Origin: a virus
Reading direction: 5' to 3' (one strand)
Virus record (IMG/VR): IMGVR_UViG_3300033153_010272
Span: 1 to 27,894 of that record
DNA length: 27,894 nucleotides
Position numbers and translations under genes: made by a program. Shown here one piece after another: positions 1-6,409 of the stretch (the stretch's first letter is position 1; each line of letters begins with the position of its first letter). Under the pieces are notes generated by a model that was given only the letters and a program-made list of their open reading frames with translations, made no database searches and had not been told where the DNA came from.

Positions 1-9
1 TTATCTATA

Positions 10-345
10 ATGGTACTGATTTTGTCATGCGAATTGGAAGAGATAAATACAGGGCCGAAACAAGTTGAATATAAAGTAACTTGCACTACCGGGCTAGTTG
101 ATTTAACTATTGAAAACGAAAATGGTGGTGTTTCACAATTTGATGATATGGCGACACCGTGGAGTTATTCTTTTGAAATTAATAAACCAGTTTATGGATA
201 TGTATTTGTTTATGTATCGGCACAAAATCAGCAGAGTAGCGGCACCGTGACAGCACAGATTTATGTTGATGGAACGTTATTAAAAACCAGTACTTCTACC
301 GGGGCTTATGTTATAGCTACGGCATCCGGTAGCGTTACATGGTAA
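10..345 (+). CDS. MmpS-like small lipoprotein, possibly 5'-incomplete
   Basis: The frame is open to the left edge of the window, so the true start may lie outside; the first ATG is used here. The N-terminus reads as a short hydrophobic segment ending in ILSC, which fits the end of a lipoprotein signal peptide with the Cys as lipidation site. The rest, roughly residues 18-111, is a beta-rich domain with the pattern GTVTAQIYVDGTLLKTSTS followed by GAYVIATASG. This resembles the C-terminal beta-sandwich of MmpS-like membrane and transport-accessory proteins. It would be an envelope-anchored extracytoplasmic protein of unknown role. It is followed by palindromes rather than another gene, so it may belong to a separate transcription unit from the phage genes downstream. 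The family call is by recall of the pattern only. Confidence 0.55.
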   Translation: MVLILSCELEEINTGPKQVEYKVTCTTGLVDLTIENENGGVSQFDDMATPWSYSFEINKPVYGYVFVYVSAQNQQSSGTVTAQIYVDGTLLKTSTSTGAYVIATASGSVTW

Positions 346-346
346 A

Positions 347-373
347 TTAATTGTAAACCGGCTTTACAATTAA
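347..373. repeat. Perfect 11-bp inverted repeat, TTGTAAA-N5-TTTACAA core
   Basis: Directly after the stop codon at 343-345, bases 347-357 and 363-373 form a perfect 11-bp inverted repeat around the 5-nt loop CCGGC. It could be a terminator of the lipoprotein gene, although no T-run follows. It could also be an operator: the same 7-bp arms with a 5-nt spacer occur again at 8715-8733. Confidence 0.5.
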
Positions 374-418
374 AATCGGATAAAAAACCCATATCCGCTT
401 TACAAAGAATCGGATATG
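361..418. repeat. Imperfect direct repeat plus inverted repeat in the non-coding stretch
   Basis: The unit GCTTTACAA...AATCGGATA occurs twice, at about 361-382 and 398-417, differing by a few bases in the middle. The second copy also lies inside an inverted repeat, CATATCCG at 390-397 with CGGATATG at 411-418. Together with the palindrome at 347-373 this makes a compact cluster of symmetric sites in a 200-bp gap between genes. It looks more like a regulatory region than spacer. No function can be assigned from the sequence alone. Confidence 0.4.
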
Positions 419-436
419 TGGTAACATTGCCGAAGA

Positions 437-467
437 TGGACATTTGCTATAAATTAAAGTATAGAAT
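437..467 (+). promoter_or_regulatory. Weak sigma70-like promoter candidate
   Basis: TGGACA at 437-442 and TAGAAT at 462-467 are separated by 19 bases. A start about seven bases downstream would fall at 473-475, exactly at the 5' base of the three-tier hairpin at 473-528. The match is weak and AT-rich DNA gives many such hits, so this is only a candidate. Confidence 0.25.
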
Positions 468-472
468 ATTTA

Positions 473-528
473 GAGCCTCGGCGAGATTGGTATCTTTAGC
501 AGATGTCCAGCCAATTTCAAAGAGGCTC
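473..528 (+). other. Three-tier hairpin: structured leader or small RNA candidate
   Basis: Three nested helices can be drawn: GAGCCTC 473-479 with GAGGCTC 522-528; GAGATTGG 483-490 with CCAATTTC 511-518 (one G-U pair); and ATCT 492-495 with AGAT 501-504 closing a TTAGC loop. The sequence GTTTTATTT follows, then the ribosome site of the ParB-like gene at about 539-543. It may be a terminator or attenuator, or a structured 5' leader of the early operon. It lies between genes, so the pairing is not explained by protein coding. Confidence 0.45.
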
Positions 529-548
529 GTTTTATTTAGGGGGCAGAT

Positions 549-1316
549 ATGAAAATACATAAATTAGCTAAGTATTTCCCTATACTCGAAGGGGAAGAGT
601 TTGACCTGCTTGTTCAGGATATAAAAGATCATGGACAACTTGAACCGATTGTTACTGTAAATGGCGAGATACTTGATGGTGTGAATCGCTATAAAGCTTG
701 TGAGCAGTTAGGGATATTGTCTTTGATGGAAGAGTATAAAGGCGATGATCCTTTAAGCTATGTTATTTCTATGAACATCCGGCGACGACACCTTGATACA
801 AGTCAGCGGGCTATGTTGGCTACTGAGATGTTATCAGAGTTTGAAGAACAATATAAAAAGAGCAAGGCGAAAAAAGTATCTCAATATAGACGTACTGGTG
901 AGGTAGAGGCCAAAGGGCCTCATCCTCGTCAAGCGACTGATGCTGTAGCTAAAGAATTTGGAATATCAGGAAAAAGCGTAAGAAGAGCCAAGCGGGTAAA
1001 AGAACAAGCACCTGAAAGAGTAGAAAAGATTATCAAGGGTGAGGAAACCGTAAGAGCTGTTGATACTGAATTAAGACAGGCGAAAGCCGCCGAATGGGCA
1101 GCAGAGAAAAAAGAAAAAGCGACTGAGAAGGAAGTTAAACGCAATCCGAAATATGCAAAAGAATACTTAGATGCAACCAATAAATATAAAGAAAAGATTC
1201 GCTTTGCTATTGAGTTTGCTAAAAGGGATTTGTTTGCACCAGAGGCAAAACAATTCATCGCAACCAGACACAACCAGATTAAAGAATTAATGATTAAATT
1301 GGAGGAAACAATATGA
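549..1316 (+). CDS. ParB-like N-domain protein with HTH and coiled coil
   Basis: The protein has 255 aa. Residues 1-95 form a ParB/Spo0J N-terminal (ParB-Srx fold) domain: a box-II-like DGVNR at 43-47, where classic ParB proteins have GHRR/GERR, and NIRRRHLD at 76-83, a strongly conserved box-III-like motif. Around residues 125-160 the sequence AVAKEFGISGKSVRRAKRV reads as a helix-turn-helix. The remainder is highly charged and helical. ParB-domain proteins bind DNA and act as CTP-dependent clamps or, in some phage relatives, nucleases; which applies here is not visible. The start is fixed by AGGGGG a few bases upstream. It opens the early operon and overlaps the next gene by ATGA. Confidence 0.85.
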   Translation: MKIHKLAKYFPILEGEEFDLLVQDIKDHGQLEPIVTVNGEILDGVNRYKACEQLGILSLMEEYKGDDPLSYVISMNIRRRHLDTSQRAMLATEMLSEFEEQYKKSKAKKVSQYRRTGEVEAKGPHPRQATDAVAKEFGISGKSVRRAKRVKEQAPERVEKIIKGEETVRAVDTELRQAKAAEWAAEKKEKATEKEVKRNPKYAKEYLDATNKYKEKIRFAIEFAKRDLFAPEAKQFIATRHNQIKELMIKLEETI

Positions 1317-1750
1317 ATGCTAAAGAAACCAGAATGGTAATCGGGGCAGAGATATTAGAAGCTATGCAAAAAAACGAAGACCTTCCCCTGCCTAATGTGC
1401 ATCGTTTAACAAAAACGATGATGGAGTATTTCAAACAAGATGGACATGCGGATGATCTTAAGGAATTGGATTATATCTGGCGCCCGACCAAGGATTATTG
1501 GAGGCGACATATCAGAGAAATTGCTTCCTATTTGGCAAACAAAAGAAAAAAACATTTCTGTTATTACAGAGAATGGGGAAGCTTCAAGGGTATGTGGCAA
1601 TTTTGTACTAAAGCAGAATACAAAGCAACACTAGAGAGAGAATATTCAGATGTCGCAACAAGAACTGGCGGGTATAACCAGCGACTTGATGAAAGTAAAT
1701 GGCAATTAGACATACCACATATTAAAGAAGTTCCATTACTTACGAATTAG
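1313..1750 (+). CDS. Hypothetical early phage protein
   Basis: The protein has 145 aa and is translationally coupled to the ParB-like gene by the overlap ATGA. I do not recognise the family. It is basic and mostly helical, rich in Tyr and Trp in the centre (DYIWRPTKDYWRRHIREIA), and lacks Cys pairs, signal peptide or membrane segments. Its position between a ParB-like gene and the replisome organiser suggests a role in early DNA metabolism or its control, but that is inference from context only. Confidence 0.7.
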   Translation: MNAKETRMVIGAEILEAMQKNEDLPLPNVHRLTKTMMEYFKQDGHADDLKELDYIWRPTKDYWRRHIREIASYLANKRKKHFCYYREWGSFKGMWQFCTKAEYKATLEREYSDVATRTGGYNQRLDESKWQLDIPHIKEVPLLTN

Positions 1751-1758
1751 GAATATTG

Positions 1759-2586
1759 ATGAGCCTATCTTTTATCAAGCTTGATATTAATATCATGAAT
1801 GATACAAAAATAAAGCTGATTCGGAAAATGCCGGACGGTGCAAAAATGTTTGAATTATGGATCGGAATATTATGTTTAGCCATGAAATCGGGCAGATCAG
1901 GAGTATTAGAGATCGGCGATGGAATACCTTTTAATGATGAAACTTTAGCAATAGAACTTGATATAGATTTACCAGTTATAAGAATGGGATTGGAGATATT
2001 TAAAAAATTCAAGATGATAGAATATTTTGAGAATGAAGAAATCTATTTGGTAAACTTTGAAAAACATCAACAGCTTGGGAAAATAGAACGTAATAATCAG
2101 CTTAATAGAGAGAGGGTAGCAAGGCATAGGGAGAAAACAAAGCATGTAATGATTACAGCGCCATTACGTAATGATGAATTAATGCACCAGACTAAGACTA
2201 GAGACAAAGACTTAGACAAAGACAAGAAAGACCGGCTAAAGCCGTATCTTCCTCTTTCTGAACTTCTTTATTATGAACATAAAAAAGTAGATAGCAAATA
2301 TTTAAGAGGTAAGGTTGTTTCCGATGTTTTAAAAAATTGGGCAAACGACATCCGGCTGCTGGTTGAAAGGGATGGCCGGACAATAGAAGAAGTTGAACAG
2401 GTTATAAAATGGGTAAAAACAGAAGGTAACTTTTGGTTTGTAAATATAATGTCGGGCAAAAAGCTAAGATTGCAGTTTCCGAAGCTGCTATTGCAGATGA
2501 AGCAAGAAGGCAAAAAGCCTGGCGGTTTTAAAGGTACCGATAAAGAGCTGCATAGCTATGATGAATTTTTTGGGGGGAGTAAATGA
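1759..2586 (+). CDS. Phage replisome organiser / replication initiation protein
   Basis: The protein has 275 aa from the ATG at 1759; a TTG directly before it is in frame but less likely. Residues 1-120 match the phage replisome organiser N-terminal domain: an opening FIKLDINIMND, then KIKLIRKMPDGAKMFELWIGILCLA and a winged-helix region ending in FEKHQQLGKIERNNQLNRERVARHRE. The C-terminus around WVKTEGNFWFVNIMSGKKLR resembles the C-terminal part of phage O/DnaD-like initiators, which contacts helicase or loader. Such proteins bind the phage origin, often inside their own gene, and recruit the helicase through a DnaC/DnaI-type loader, whose remains lie at 3388-3793. It overlaps the next gene by ATGA. 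Confidence 0.85.
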   Translation: MSLSFIKLDINIMNDTKIKLIRKMPDGAKMFELWIGILCLAMKSGRSGVLEIGDGIPFNDETLAIELDIDLPVIRMGLEIFKKFKMIEYFENEEIYLVNFEKHQQLGKIERNNQLNRERVARHREKTKHVMITAPLRNDELMHQTKTRDKDLDKDKKDRLKPYLPLSELLYYEHKKVDSKYLRGKVVSDVLKNWANDIRLLVERDGRTIEEVEQVIKWVKTEGNFWFVNIMSGKKLRLQFPKLLLQMKQEGKKPGGFKGTDKELHSYDEFFGGSK

Positions 2587-2768
2587 ATAGGTTTAATTTG
2601 AAAAAAAAGAATTGTCATGTATGCGGCAGACCATTAAAACGAAACTTTGAGGATAAAACAGAATGGTGCAATAATGCCAAATGCCAGGTGTATAAGGTTA
2701 TGTTTTCGATACCGTATAAACTAAAGACAAAGTCCGCAGGGGCTATAAGAGATGCGATAAGGAGATAG
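2583..2768 (+). CDS. Small zinc-ribbon protein
   Basis: The protein has 61 aa. One CxxC (CHVCGRPLKR) near residues 11-14 and a C-x4-C (CNNAKC) near 29-34 form a likely four-Cys zinc site; the C-terminal third is basic. It starts inside the stop of the replisome organiser (ATGA) and so is part of the same operon. No specific function is recognised. It is one of about nine short CxxC proteins in this window. Confidence 0.7.
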   Translation: MNRFNLKKKNCHVCGRPLKRNFEDKTEWCNNAKCQVYKVMFSIPYKLKTKSAGAIRDAIRR

Positions 2769-2771
2769 AAT

Positions 2772-3085
2772 ATGGATATTAACAATTTAGTAAAAAAAGC
2801 ACATAAAGCAGCAGTTGATAAAGGATTTTATCCAGAAGGCAAAAATAAAAACATCGGTGAGCTTTTAATGCTAGTTGTATCAGAACTGGGAGAAGCATTA
2901 GAGGCGCATAGAAATAATAATCATACTATAAAACCTGCGAATTTAATAGAATACTTTACGATTGAAAATATAACATTCGATTAGCTGATTTATGCGGATA
3001 TTTAAAATTAGATATTGAGAAACATATCAAAGCGAAACTAGAATATAATAAAACTCGGCCAGAGAAACATGGGAAGGCATATTAA
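2772..3085 (+). pseudogene. MazG-like nucleotide pyrophosphohydrolase, frame-broken
   Basis: The first frame (2772-2984, 70 aa) carries the MazG opening helices and the first metal motif, SELGEALEA. The ORF ends at a TAG at 2982-2984. A second frame from about 2975 to the TAA at 3083-3085 reads IRLADLCGYLKLDIEKHIK, then KLEYNKTRPEKHGKAY, which is the typical C-terminus of phage MazG-like proteins. The stretch between, which should hold the second metal motif (ExxD, usually in an EELADVVIRI context), is missing, so this is more than a one-base slip. As written the product would lack half of its active site. Intact relatives hydrolyse (d)NTPs to monophosphates. Its stop overlaps the next start (TAATG). 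Confidence 0.75.
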
Positions 3086-3387
3086 TGACAATACAAAAAG
3101 CTGCTGAAATTATACCTGAATTACTTATTGATCAAAAAAGATTCGATGACAGGATGCAGCTATCTCTTGATAAATGTTATGAACAAAATATACCACAAGA
3201 GGAAACTGATTTATTATTGCTGGAATGGAGGGGCGGCAAATGTCCTAACTGCGGAACTGAATTCGAAAAGGTAGAAGAGAAAAGTATTATATCAGATTAT
3301 ATTTGGTATCGGGCAAAATGCGAATGTTTATTAAAAGTTGGCGGTGAAACAAAGAAACAACAATACAGAGAAAAGAAAATGGAATGA
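3085..3387 (+). CDS. Zinc-finger N-terminal part of a DnaC-like helicase loader
   Basis: This is a 100-aa ORF with a helical N-terminus (AAEIIPELLIDQKRFDDRM) and a Cys motif CPNCGTEFE followed about 30 residues later by KCEC, a likely zinc finger. It ends at a TGA at 3385-3387. Reading on in the same frame leads straight into a Walker A ATPase domain, so it is best seen as the N-terminal domain of a DnaC/IstB-type helicase loader with a premature stop; zinc-binding N-termini are common in phage DnaC-like loaders. It could also act as a separate small protein. Confidence 0.65.
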   Translation: MTIQKAAEIIPELLIDQKRFDDRMQLSLDKCYEQNIPQEETDLLLLEWRGGKCPNCGTEFEKVEEKSIISDYIWYRAKCECLLKVGGETKKQQYREKKME

Positions 3388-3793
3388 TTTAAAGATTGGG
3401 ATTACGGAGTAAAAGATAAAACAAATGAAGCTTTTAGAAATGTATACGATATTTGCAAGAATGAAGAATATTTAAACAGTGGGATTATTTTATATGGCGA
3501 TGTCGGGACTGGTAAAACGCATTGTGCTATTTCTTTGATGTGGGAAGCAAGTGCTAAACCGCTGGCATTAAAATATATAAATATGTCAGATATAACTTCC
3601 AGATTTATTAACAAACAGGCAGGATAATCTGATTAATGAGCAGAAAATAATAATAGCTACAACAAACTTTTTGAAAGGATCGGATTTTGTTGATAAATTC
3701 GGGCAGGCTATAACCAGCCGGTTGATCTCATATTGTACAATTATTGAATTTAGCGGCGATGATTATAGAAAAAAATTAAAAAATGGAGGATAA
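3388..3793 (+). pseudogene. DnaC/IstB-like helicase loader AAA+ domain, broken
   Basis: The frame in phase with the upstream zinc-finger ORF continues after the TGA with FKDWDYGVKDKTNEAF, then IILYGDVGTGKTH (Walker A) and ends at a TAA at 3625-3627. A second frame from about 3626 to 3793 reads LINEQKIIIATTNFLKG, SRLISYCTIIEFSGDDYRKK, which is the sensor-1 and C-terminal part of DnaC-like ATPases. The Walker B segment expected between them is absent, so there is an internal deletion as well as the stop. Intact members load the replicative helicase with the organiser encoded at 1759-2586. The phage would depend on a host loader if the lesions are real. Confidence 0.75.
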
Positions 3794-3795
3794 AA

Positions 3796-4038
3796 ATGGA
3801 AACGAAAGACAAAGTTTATTGTAAAGATTGTAAATATTTAGAGGAAGGGATCGAGGATTATGAGGGTTGTAAATCTTGTCAAAATCCTGTTTGTTTTACT
3901 ACCATATATGATCCAATTGAAGGGCCGACAAAAACAAGAACATCTGATTGTAAACAAGAAAATAGAGATTGTAATTGTCAATTTTTTGAACAAAAAGAAA
4001 TAAAAACCAAAAAGAAATGGTGGCGGTTTTTTTGCTGA
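3796..4038 (+). CDS. Small Cys-rich protein
   Basis: The protein has 80 aa with many Cys residues: VYCKDCKYL near the start, CKSCQNPVC in the middle, DCNCQFF and a final FFC. The opening (VYCKDCKYLEEG) is reminiscent of short phage proteins that begin with CxxC followed by an aromatic residue. Likely zinc binding, family not recognised. GGAGGA precedes the start by a few bases and overlaps the end of the loader remnant. Confidence 0.6.
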   Translation: METKDKVYCKDCKYLEEGIEDYEGCKSCQNPVCFTTIYDPIEGPTKTRTSDCKQENRDCNCQFFEQKEIKTKKKWWRFFC

Positions 4039-4079
4039 TTACTATTATAGAAAAAACAAAAGGATAGGGGGTAGAGAAA

Positions 4080-4526
4080 ATGAAAGAATATATATTTCGG
4101 GCATGGGATAAAGATGCTGATTGTTTTGCTTATTCCGACCAAGAAAACGATTCTTATATATGGGGATTTGAAGATGGAAAACTTAAAGCATGGGTAATTG
4201 TAGAATCATTTGGGACACAAGATGAACCGGCATATCATAGCTCTGTTGAACTTGCGAAACCAGACCAATATACTAATCTTAATGATAAAGATAATATAAG
4301 ATTATATGAAAATGATATTTTGGAATATGATGGGGATAAATGTCCTCATTGCGGAAAAATATTATATGGAGATCATGATTTATATATTATCGTATGGAAT
4401 GAAAAATCTGCTAGGTTTGAATGCAGAAATTTTGATAATTTTTTATCGTCAGATATTTGGCATACAGACATGAAAAAGATTGGCAATATCTGGAAGAATC
4501 CAAAGCTATTTGAAGGTAGGGGGTAG
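4080..4526 (+). CDS. YopX family phage protein
   Basis: The protein has 148 aa. The opening KEYIFRAWDKD and the central QYTNLNDKDNIRLYENDILEYDG correspond to the YopX signature (usually FRAWD ... QYTGLKDKNGKEIYEGDI). The C-terminus IGNIWKNPKLFE fits the usual IGNIYENPELL. An extra CPHCGK inserted after the EYDGD segment suggests a zinc knuckle not found in all members. YopX proteins are widespread in phages of Firmicutes and others, with unknown function. A second YopX gene lies at 15320. The leader GATAGGGGGTAGAGAAA is close to that of the next gene. Confidence 0.8.
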   Translation: MKEYIFRAWDKDADCFAYSDQENDSYIWGFEDGKLKAWVIVESFGTQDEPAYHSSVELAKPDQYTNLNDKDNIRLYENDILEYDGDKCPHCGKILYGDHDLYIIVWNEKSARFECRNFDNFLSSDIWHTDMKKIGNIWKNPKLFEGRG

Positions 4527-4531
4527 ATAAA

Positions 4532-4729
4532 ATGATAAGCAGATATAATTTGAAACCGTGTCCATTTTGCAATGGTAACGCTTTTACACACAACGACTCA
4601 ATAACAAATAAGCATAGCTGGAAAGTATTTTGTGTTGAGGGATGTGTTGTAATGCCGGGTGACCCGAATGAGTTTTTTACATCGAAAGAAAAGGCAATTG
4701 AAGCATGGAATAAAAGAGTGGAGGTATAA
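4532..4729 (+). CDS. Lar-like restriction-alleviation family protein
   Basis: The protein has 65 aa in the Lar pattern: LKPCPFCNGNAF at the start, KVFCVEGC in the middle, and a C-terminal FFTSKEKAIEAWNKRVE, matching the family's CPFCGG ... C..C ... EAI.AWN.R. Lar of Rac prophage modulates type I restriction, but most short homologues are uncharacterised, so the name marks the family rather than the function. The last Cys pair is spaced differently from the usual CxxC. Confidence 0.75.
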   Translation: MISRYNLKPCPFCNGNAFTHNDSITNKHSWKVFCVEGCVVMPGDPNEFFTSKEKAIEAWNKRVEV

Positions 4730-4730
4730 A

Positions 4731-4961
4731 ATGACACCGTATGTAGCTTATGGTAATGAAGAGTTAAAAAACCAACCCGAAGCTAAAAAGGGGATGGAAA
4801 TTATTTGTCCTCATTGTGGCCAATTACATAAACTTGAATATGGAACAGACGCAAAGACAGGTGAAGAGTCAGATACATTAAGTTTTTATAGTTGTCCTAT
4901 AACAGGTAAGGATTATTTAGCAGGAGTGAATGGAAAATTAATTATAGGATTAAAAAAATGA
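4731..4961 (+). CDS. Small zinc-ribbon protein
   Basis: The protein has 76 aa from the ATG at 4731, which is preceded by GGAGG at about 4719; an in-frame upstream start inside the Lar-like gene is ignored for that reason. It has CPHCGQLHKLEYG near residues 30-42 and a further YSCPITG near residue 54. No family is recognised. It sits one base after the Lar-like gene, so the two are translated together. Confidence 0.65.
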   Translation: MTPYVAYGNEELKNQPEAKKGMEIICPHCGQLHKLEYGTDAKTGEESDTLSFYSCPITGKDYLAGVNGKLIIGLKK

Positions 4962-4985
4962 TTGATTTTAAAAAAGGAGGTAATT

Positions 4986-5381
4986 ATGAACAAAAAAGAA
5001 GCGATAACAAAGCATGTCAAGAAGCGATTTAAACAGCGATTTGATATTGAATGCAATCGGTTTTTAAGGCGAGCTATTGTCAGGGCTATCCAAAATAATG
5101 AATGTGAAAGAATTAGTAAAACATCCTGCGCAAGGAGCGTATATAGAGTCAAGGTCGGCAGCAAAAAAATGAATGTTGTTTATGATAATCGCAGAAGAAA
5201 ATTAATTACAGTTTTATTTATTGAAAACAAACAAAAACAAAAAGAATGCAAACAACATGATTGGGTGGAGATTTCAAAAGAAACGGCAAAAGCGATCGGT
5301 ATTTATCATGCTGGAGCCTGCTATCATGTGCAAGTATGCAAGCTTTGCGGTAAAGACCAGGCTTATGATTCATCAGGATAA
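4986..5381 (+). CDS. Hypothetical phage protein with basic N-domain and CxxC tail
   Basis: The protein has 131 aa from the ATG at 4986, with AAGGAGG just upstream. The N-terminal 80 residues are basic (HVKKRFKQRFDIECNRFLRR) and end in a beta-hairpin-like VYRVKVGSKKMNVVYDNRRRKLITVLF, a layout that recalls small RelE-like RNase folds but without a clear match. The C-terminal 45 residues carry HDWVEIS and VQVCKLCGKDQAYD, a possible zinc site. Function unknown. Confidence 0.65.
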   Translation: MNKKEAITKHVKKRFKQRFDIECNRFLRRAIVRAIQNNECERISKTSCARSVYRVKVGSKKMNVVYDNRRRKLITVLFIENKQKQKECKQHDWVEISKETAKAIGIYHAGACYHVQVCKLCGKDQAYDSSG

Positions 5382-5393
5382 AAGGAGGAAGAT

Positions 5394-5582
5394 ATGAAAA
5401 ATGAAATAACAGTGGAAGTGCAAGGGCAAACAGGTGATGGTTCAACTGGTAGTGAATATGTGAAGTTAAAAATTTGTTCTCATTGGAATTATGATTGTTT
5501 AGTATATATTCATATTGGCAATGAGCAATATACATTTCGTGCAGATGATTTGATTGATGCAATTGAGAGATGTAGCAGATAA
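5394..5582 (+). CDS. Hypothetical small protein
   Basis: The protein has 62 aa, is soluble, and is mostly beta in the first 50 residues with a short C-terminal helix (DDLIDAIERCSR). AAAGGAGGAAG stands six bases before the start. I do not recognise it. It lies in the run of short early genes. Confidence 0.6.
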   Translation: MKNEITVEVQGQTGDGSTGSEYVKLKICSHWNYDCLVYIHIGNEQYTFRADDLIDAIERCSR

Positions 5583-5595
5583 AAGGAGATAAACA

Positions 5596-5892
5596 ATGTT
5601 AATACACTATGTAAAAAGCGAAAGCGGCAAAAAAGTAGGTGTTGTAGTAGCCTTGAGTTCTAAAAAAATCGGCTATAGTTTGTGTAATCCAAAAGATAAA
5701 TTCGATAAAAATTATGGAAAGTTTATTGCTGTAAAGCGAGCAGAAAGCGGAAAGAATTTTATTGTTAAATTGGCTGATATTATAAATCGGCGATGCGAAA
5801 GAGGAAAAATGGTAAGTAATGTTTGCCGGATAGTACAGCCGATGATAAACATGGAAGAGCGAGCGGGCCGATTTTTCGGAGCGGATAAATGA
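5596..5892 (+). CDS. Hypothetical protein
   Basis: The protein has 98 aa. It opens with a beta-rich half (KKVGVVVALSSKKIGYSLCNP) and closes with a basic helical half (IINRRCERGKMVSNVCRIV). No motif allows a family call. AAAGGAGAT precedes the start. It overlaps the next gene by ATGA, so it is co-translated with the S4-domain protein. Confidence 0.65.
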   Translation: MLIHYVKSESGKKVGVVVALSSKKIGYSLCNPKDKFDKNYGKFIAVKRAESGKNFIVKLADIINRRCERGKMVSNVCRIVQPMINMEERAGRFFGADK

Positions 5893-6119
5893 CCGGGGAA
5901 ATGCCGACTGCGATATTAAAAATGGAAGATATAAAAAAGGGCATAGATATCCTGGACTTATTTTGTGAAGCAAAACTATGCACGTCCAGAAATGAAGCAA
6001 GGCGGCTAATGAAGCAAGGGGGAATGTATATCAGAAATAGCAATGGTAAAATGATACGTATATTAGAACCAATGCGATTAATAATAAATGATGGCAAAAA
6101 GTTAAAGAGGCTGAATTGA
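5889..6119 (+). CDS. Stand-alone S4-like RNA-binding domain (TyrRS C-terminal type)
   Basis: The protein has 76 aa. Residues 20-60 read ILDLFCEAKLCTSRNEARRL and MKQGGMYIRNSNGKM, matching the S4 fold as found at the C-terminus of tyrosyl-tRNA synthetase, where SKSEARRLIKQGGVYIN is typical. S4 domains bind structured RNA. No catalytic part is attached. Its 3' end overlaps the first Y-RNA-like element (6105-6165), and a tRNA-mimicking RNA lies 70 bases further on, so a link to the RNA module is an attractive but unproven inference. Similar small S4 proteins may simply be common phage genes. Confidence 0.75.
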   Translation: MTGEMPTAILKMEDIKKGIDILDLFCEAKLCTSRNEARRLMKQGGMYIRNSNGKMIRILEPMRLIINDGKKLKRLN

Positions 6120-6165
6120 AACGGTTATCGGCAATGTGTATCCGTTTCATAAAATCTTGCCTCTT
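6105..6165 (+). ncRNA. Short Y-RNA-like element 1
   Basis: Outer helix AAGAGGC 6105-6111 with GCCTCTT 6159-6165; internal loop TGAAT (6112-6116) opposite TAAAATCTT (6150-6158); inner helix TGAAACGG 6117-6124 with CCGTTTCA 6142-6149; apical loop beginning TTATCG. The arrangement C-TGAA on the 5' strand facing CTT-G on the 3' strand parallels the Ro60-binding site of animal Y RNAs (CCGAA facing CUUG), as far as I recall that consensus. The same elements recur in the two RNAs downstream. It lacks a tRNA-like domain. Its 5' end lies in the last codons of the S4 gene, so it would be processed from the operon transcript or have an internal promoter. Confidence 0.65.
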
Positions 6166-6185
6166 ATTTAGAAAAGGAAAAAGAT

Positions 6186-6327
6186 TAGGAGCTGAAGAGT
6201 AAAACGGTTATCGAATTTTAATCGAGAGGTCATTGGTTCGAATCCAATTCTATTTTTCATTAAGTAGATAGCTCAGTCTGGGAGAGCGCTTGGGGAAACC
6301 CATTCCGTTTCTCATTCCTTGCTCCTA
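6186..6327 (+). ncRNA. yrlA: YrlA-type Y RNA with permuted tRNA-like domain
   Basis: Ro-binding arm: TAGGAGC 6186-6192 with GCTCCTA 6321-6327, loop TGAA facing ATTCCTT, then AAACGG 6202-6207 with CCGTTT 6305-6310, followed by TTATCG. Inside is a tRNA-like module read in permuted order: anticodon-stem-like TCGAG 6222-6226 with CTTGG 6289-6293; variable loop AGGTC 6227-6231; T arm 6232-6248, a perfect 5-bp stem with loop TTCGAAT; acceptor-like 7-bp stem 6249-6255/6262-6268 closed by a hexaloop; TA at tRNA positions 8-9; and D arm GCTC-AGTCTGGGA-GAGC 6271-6287. This is the architecture of bacterial YrlA RNAs, which bind Ro60 and mimic tRNA. The Ro60 gene lies 300 bases downstream, which supports the call. 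Confidence 0.88.
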
Positions 6328-6341
6328 TTATTAAAAAACGA

Positions 6342-6409
6342 TGGAGACTGAATTGTGAAAGGTTATCGTAACTTTGATATGAACTCCTTTTGCTAAAATC
6401 TTGTCTCCA
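6342..6409 (+). ncRNA. Short Y-RNA-like element 3
   Basis: Outer helix TGGAGAC 6342-6348 with GTCTCCA 6403-6409; loop TGAATT facing TAAAATCTT (6394-6402, identical to the 9 bases in element 1); inner helix GTGAAAGG 6355-6362 with CCTTTTGC 6386-6393 through G-U pairs; apical segment beginning TTATCG. Conservation of loop sequences with changed but still paired helices, compared with elements 1 and 2, indicates an RNA under structural selection. It has no tRNA-like domain. Its outer helix is followed by a T-run. Confidence 0.68.

Noticed and set aside
929-1273. Minus-strand ORFs (here and elsewhere, e.g. 5599-6000, 18748-19206, 25683-26201)
   Set aside because: They lie opposite clear + strand genes, have no good ribosome sites and show the hydrophobic or Ser-rich composition typical of antisense readings.
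6222-6293. A true permuted tRNA gene
   Set aside because: The arms are tRNA-like, but the opening at the anticodon leads into a Ro-binding-type stem shared with two neighbours that have no tRNA part, and the acceptor stem is closed by a hexaloop. A Ro60 gene lies just downstream. A Y RNA explains all of this better.
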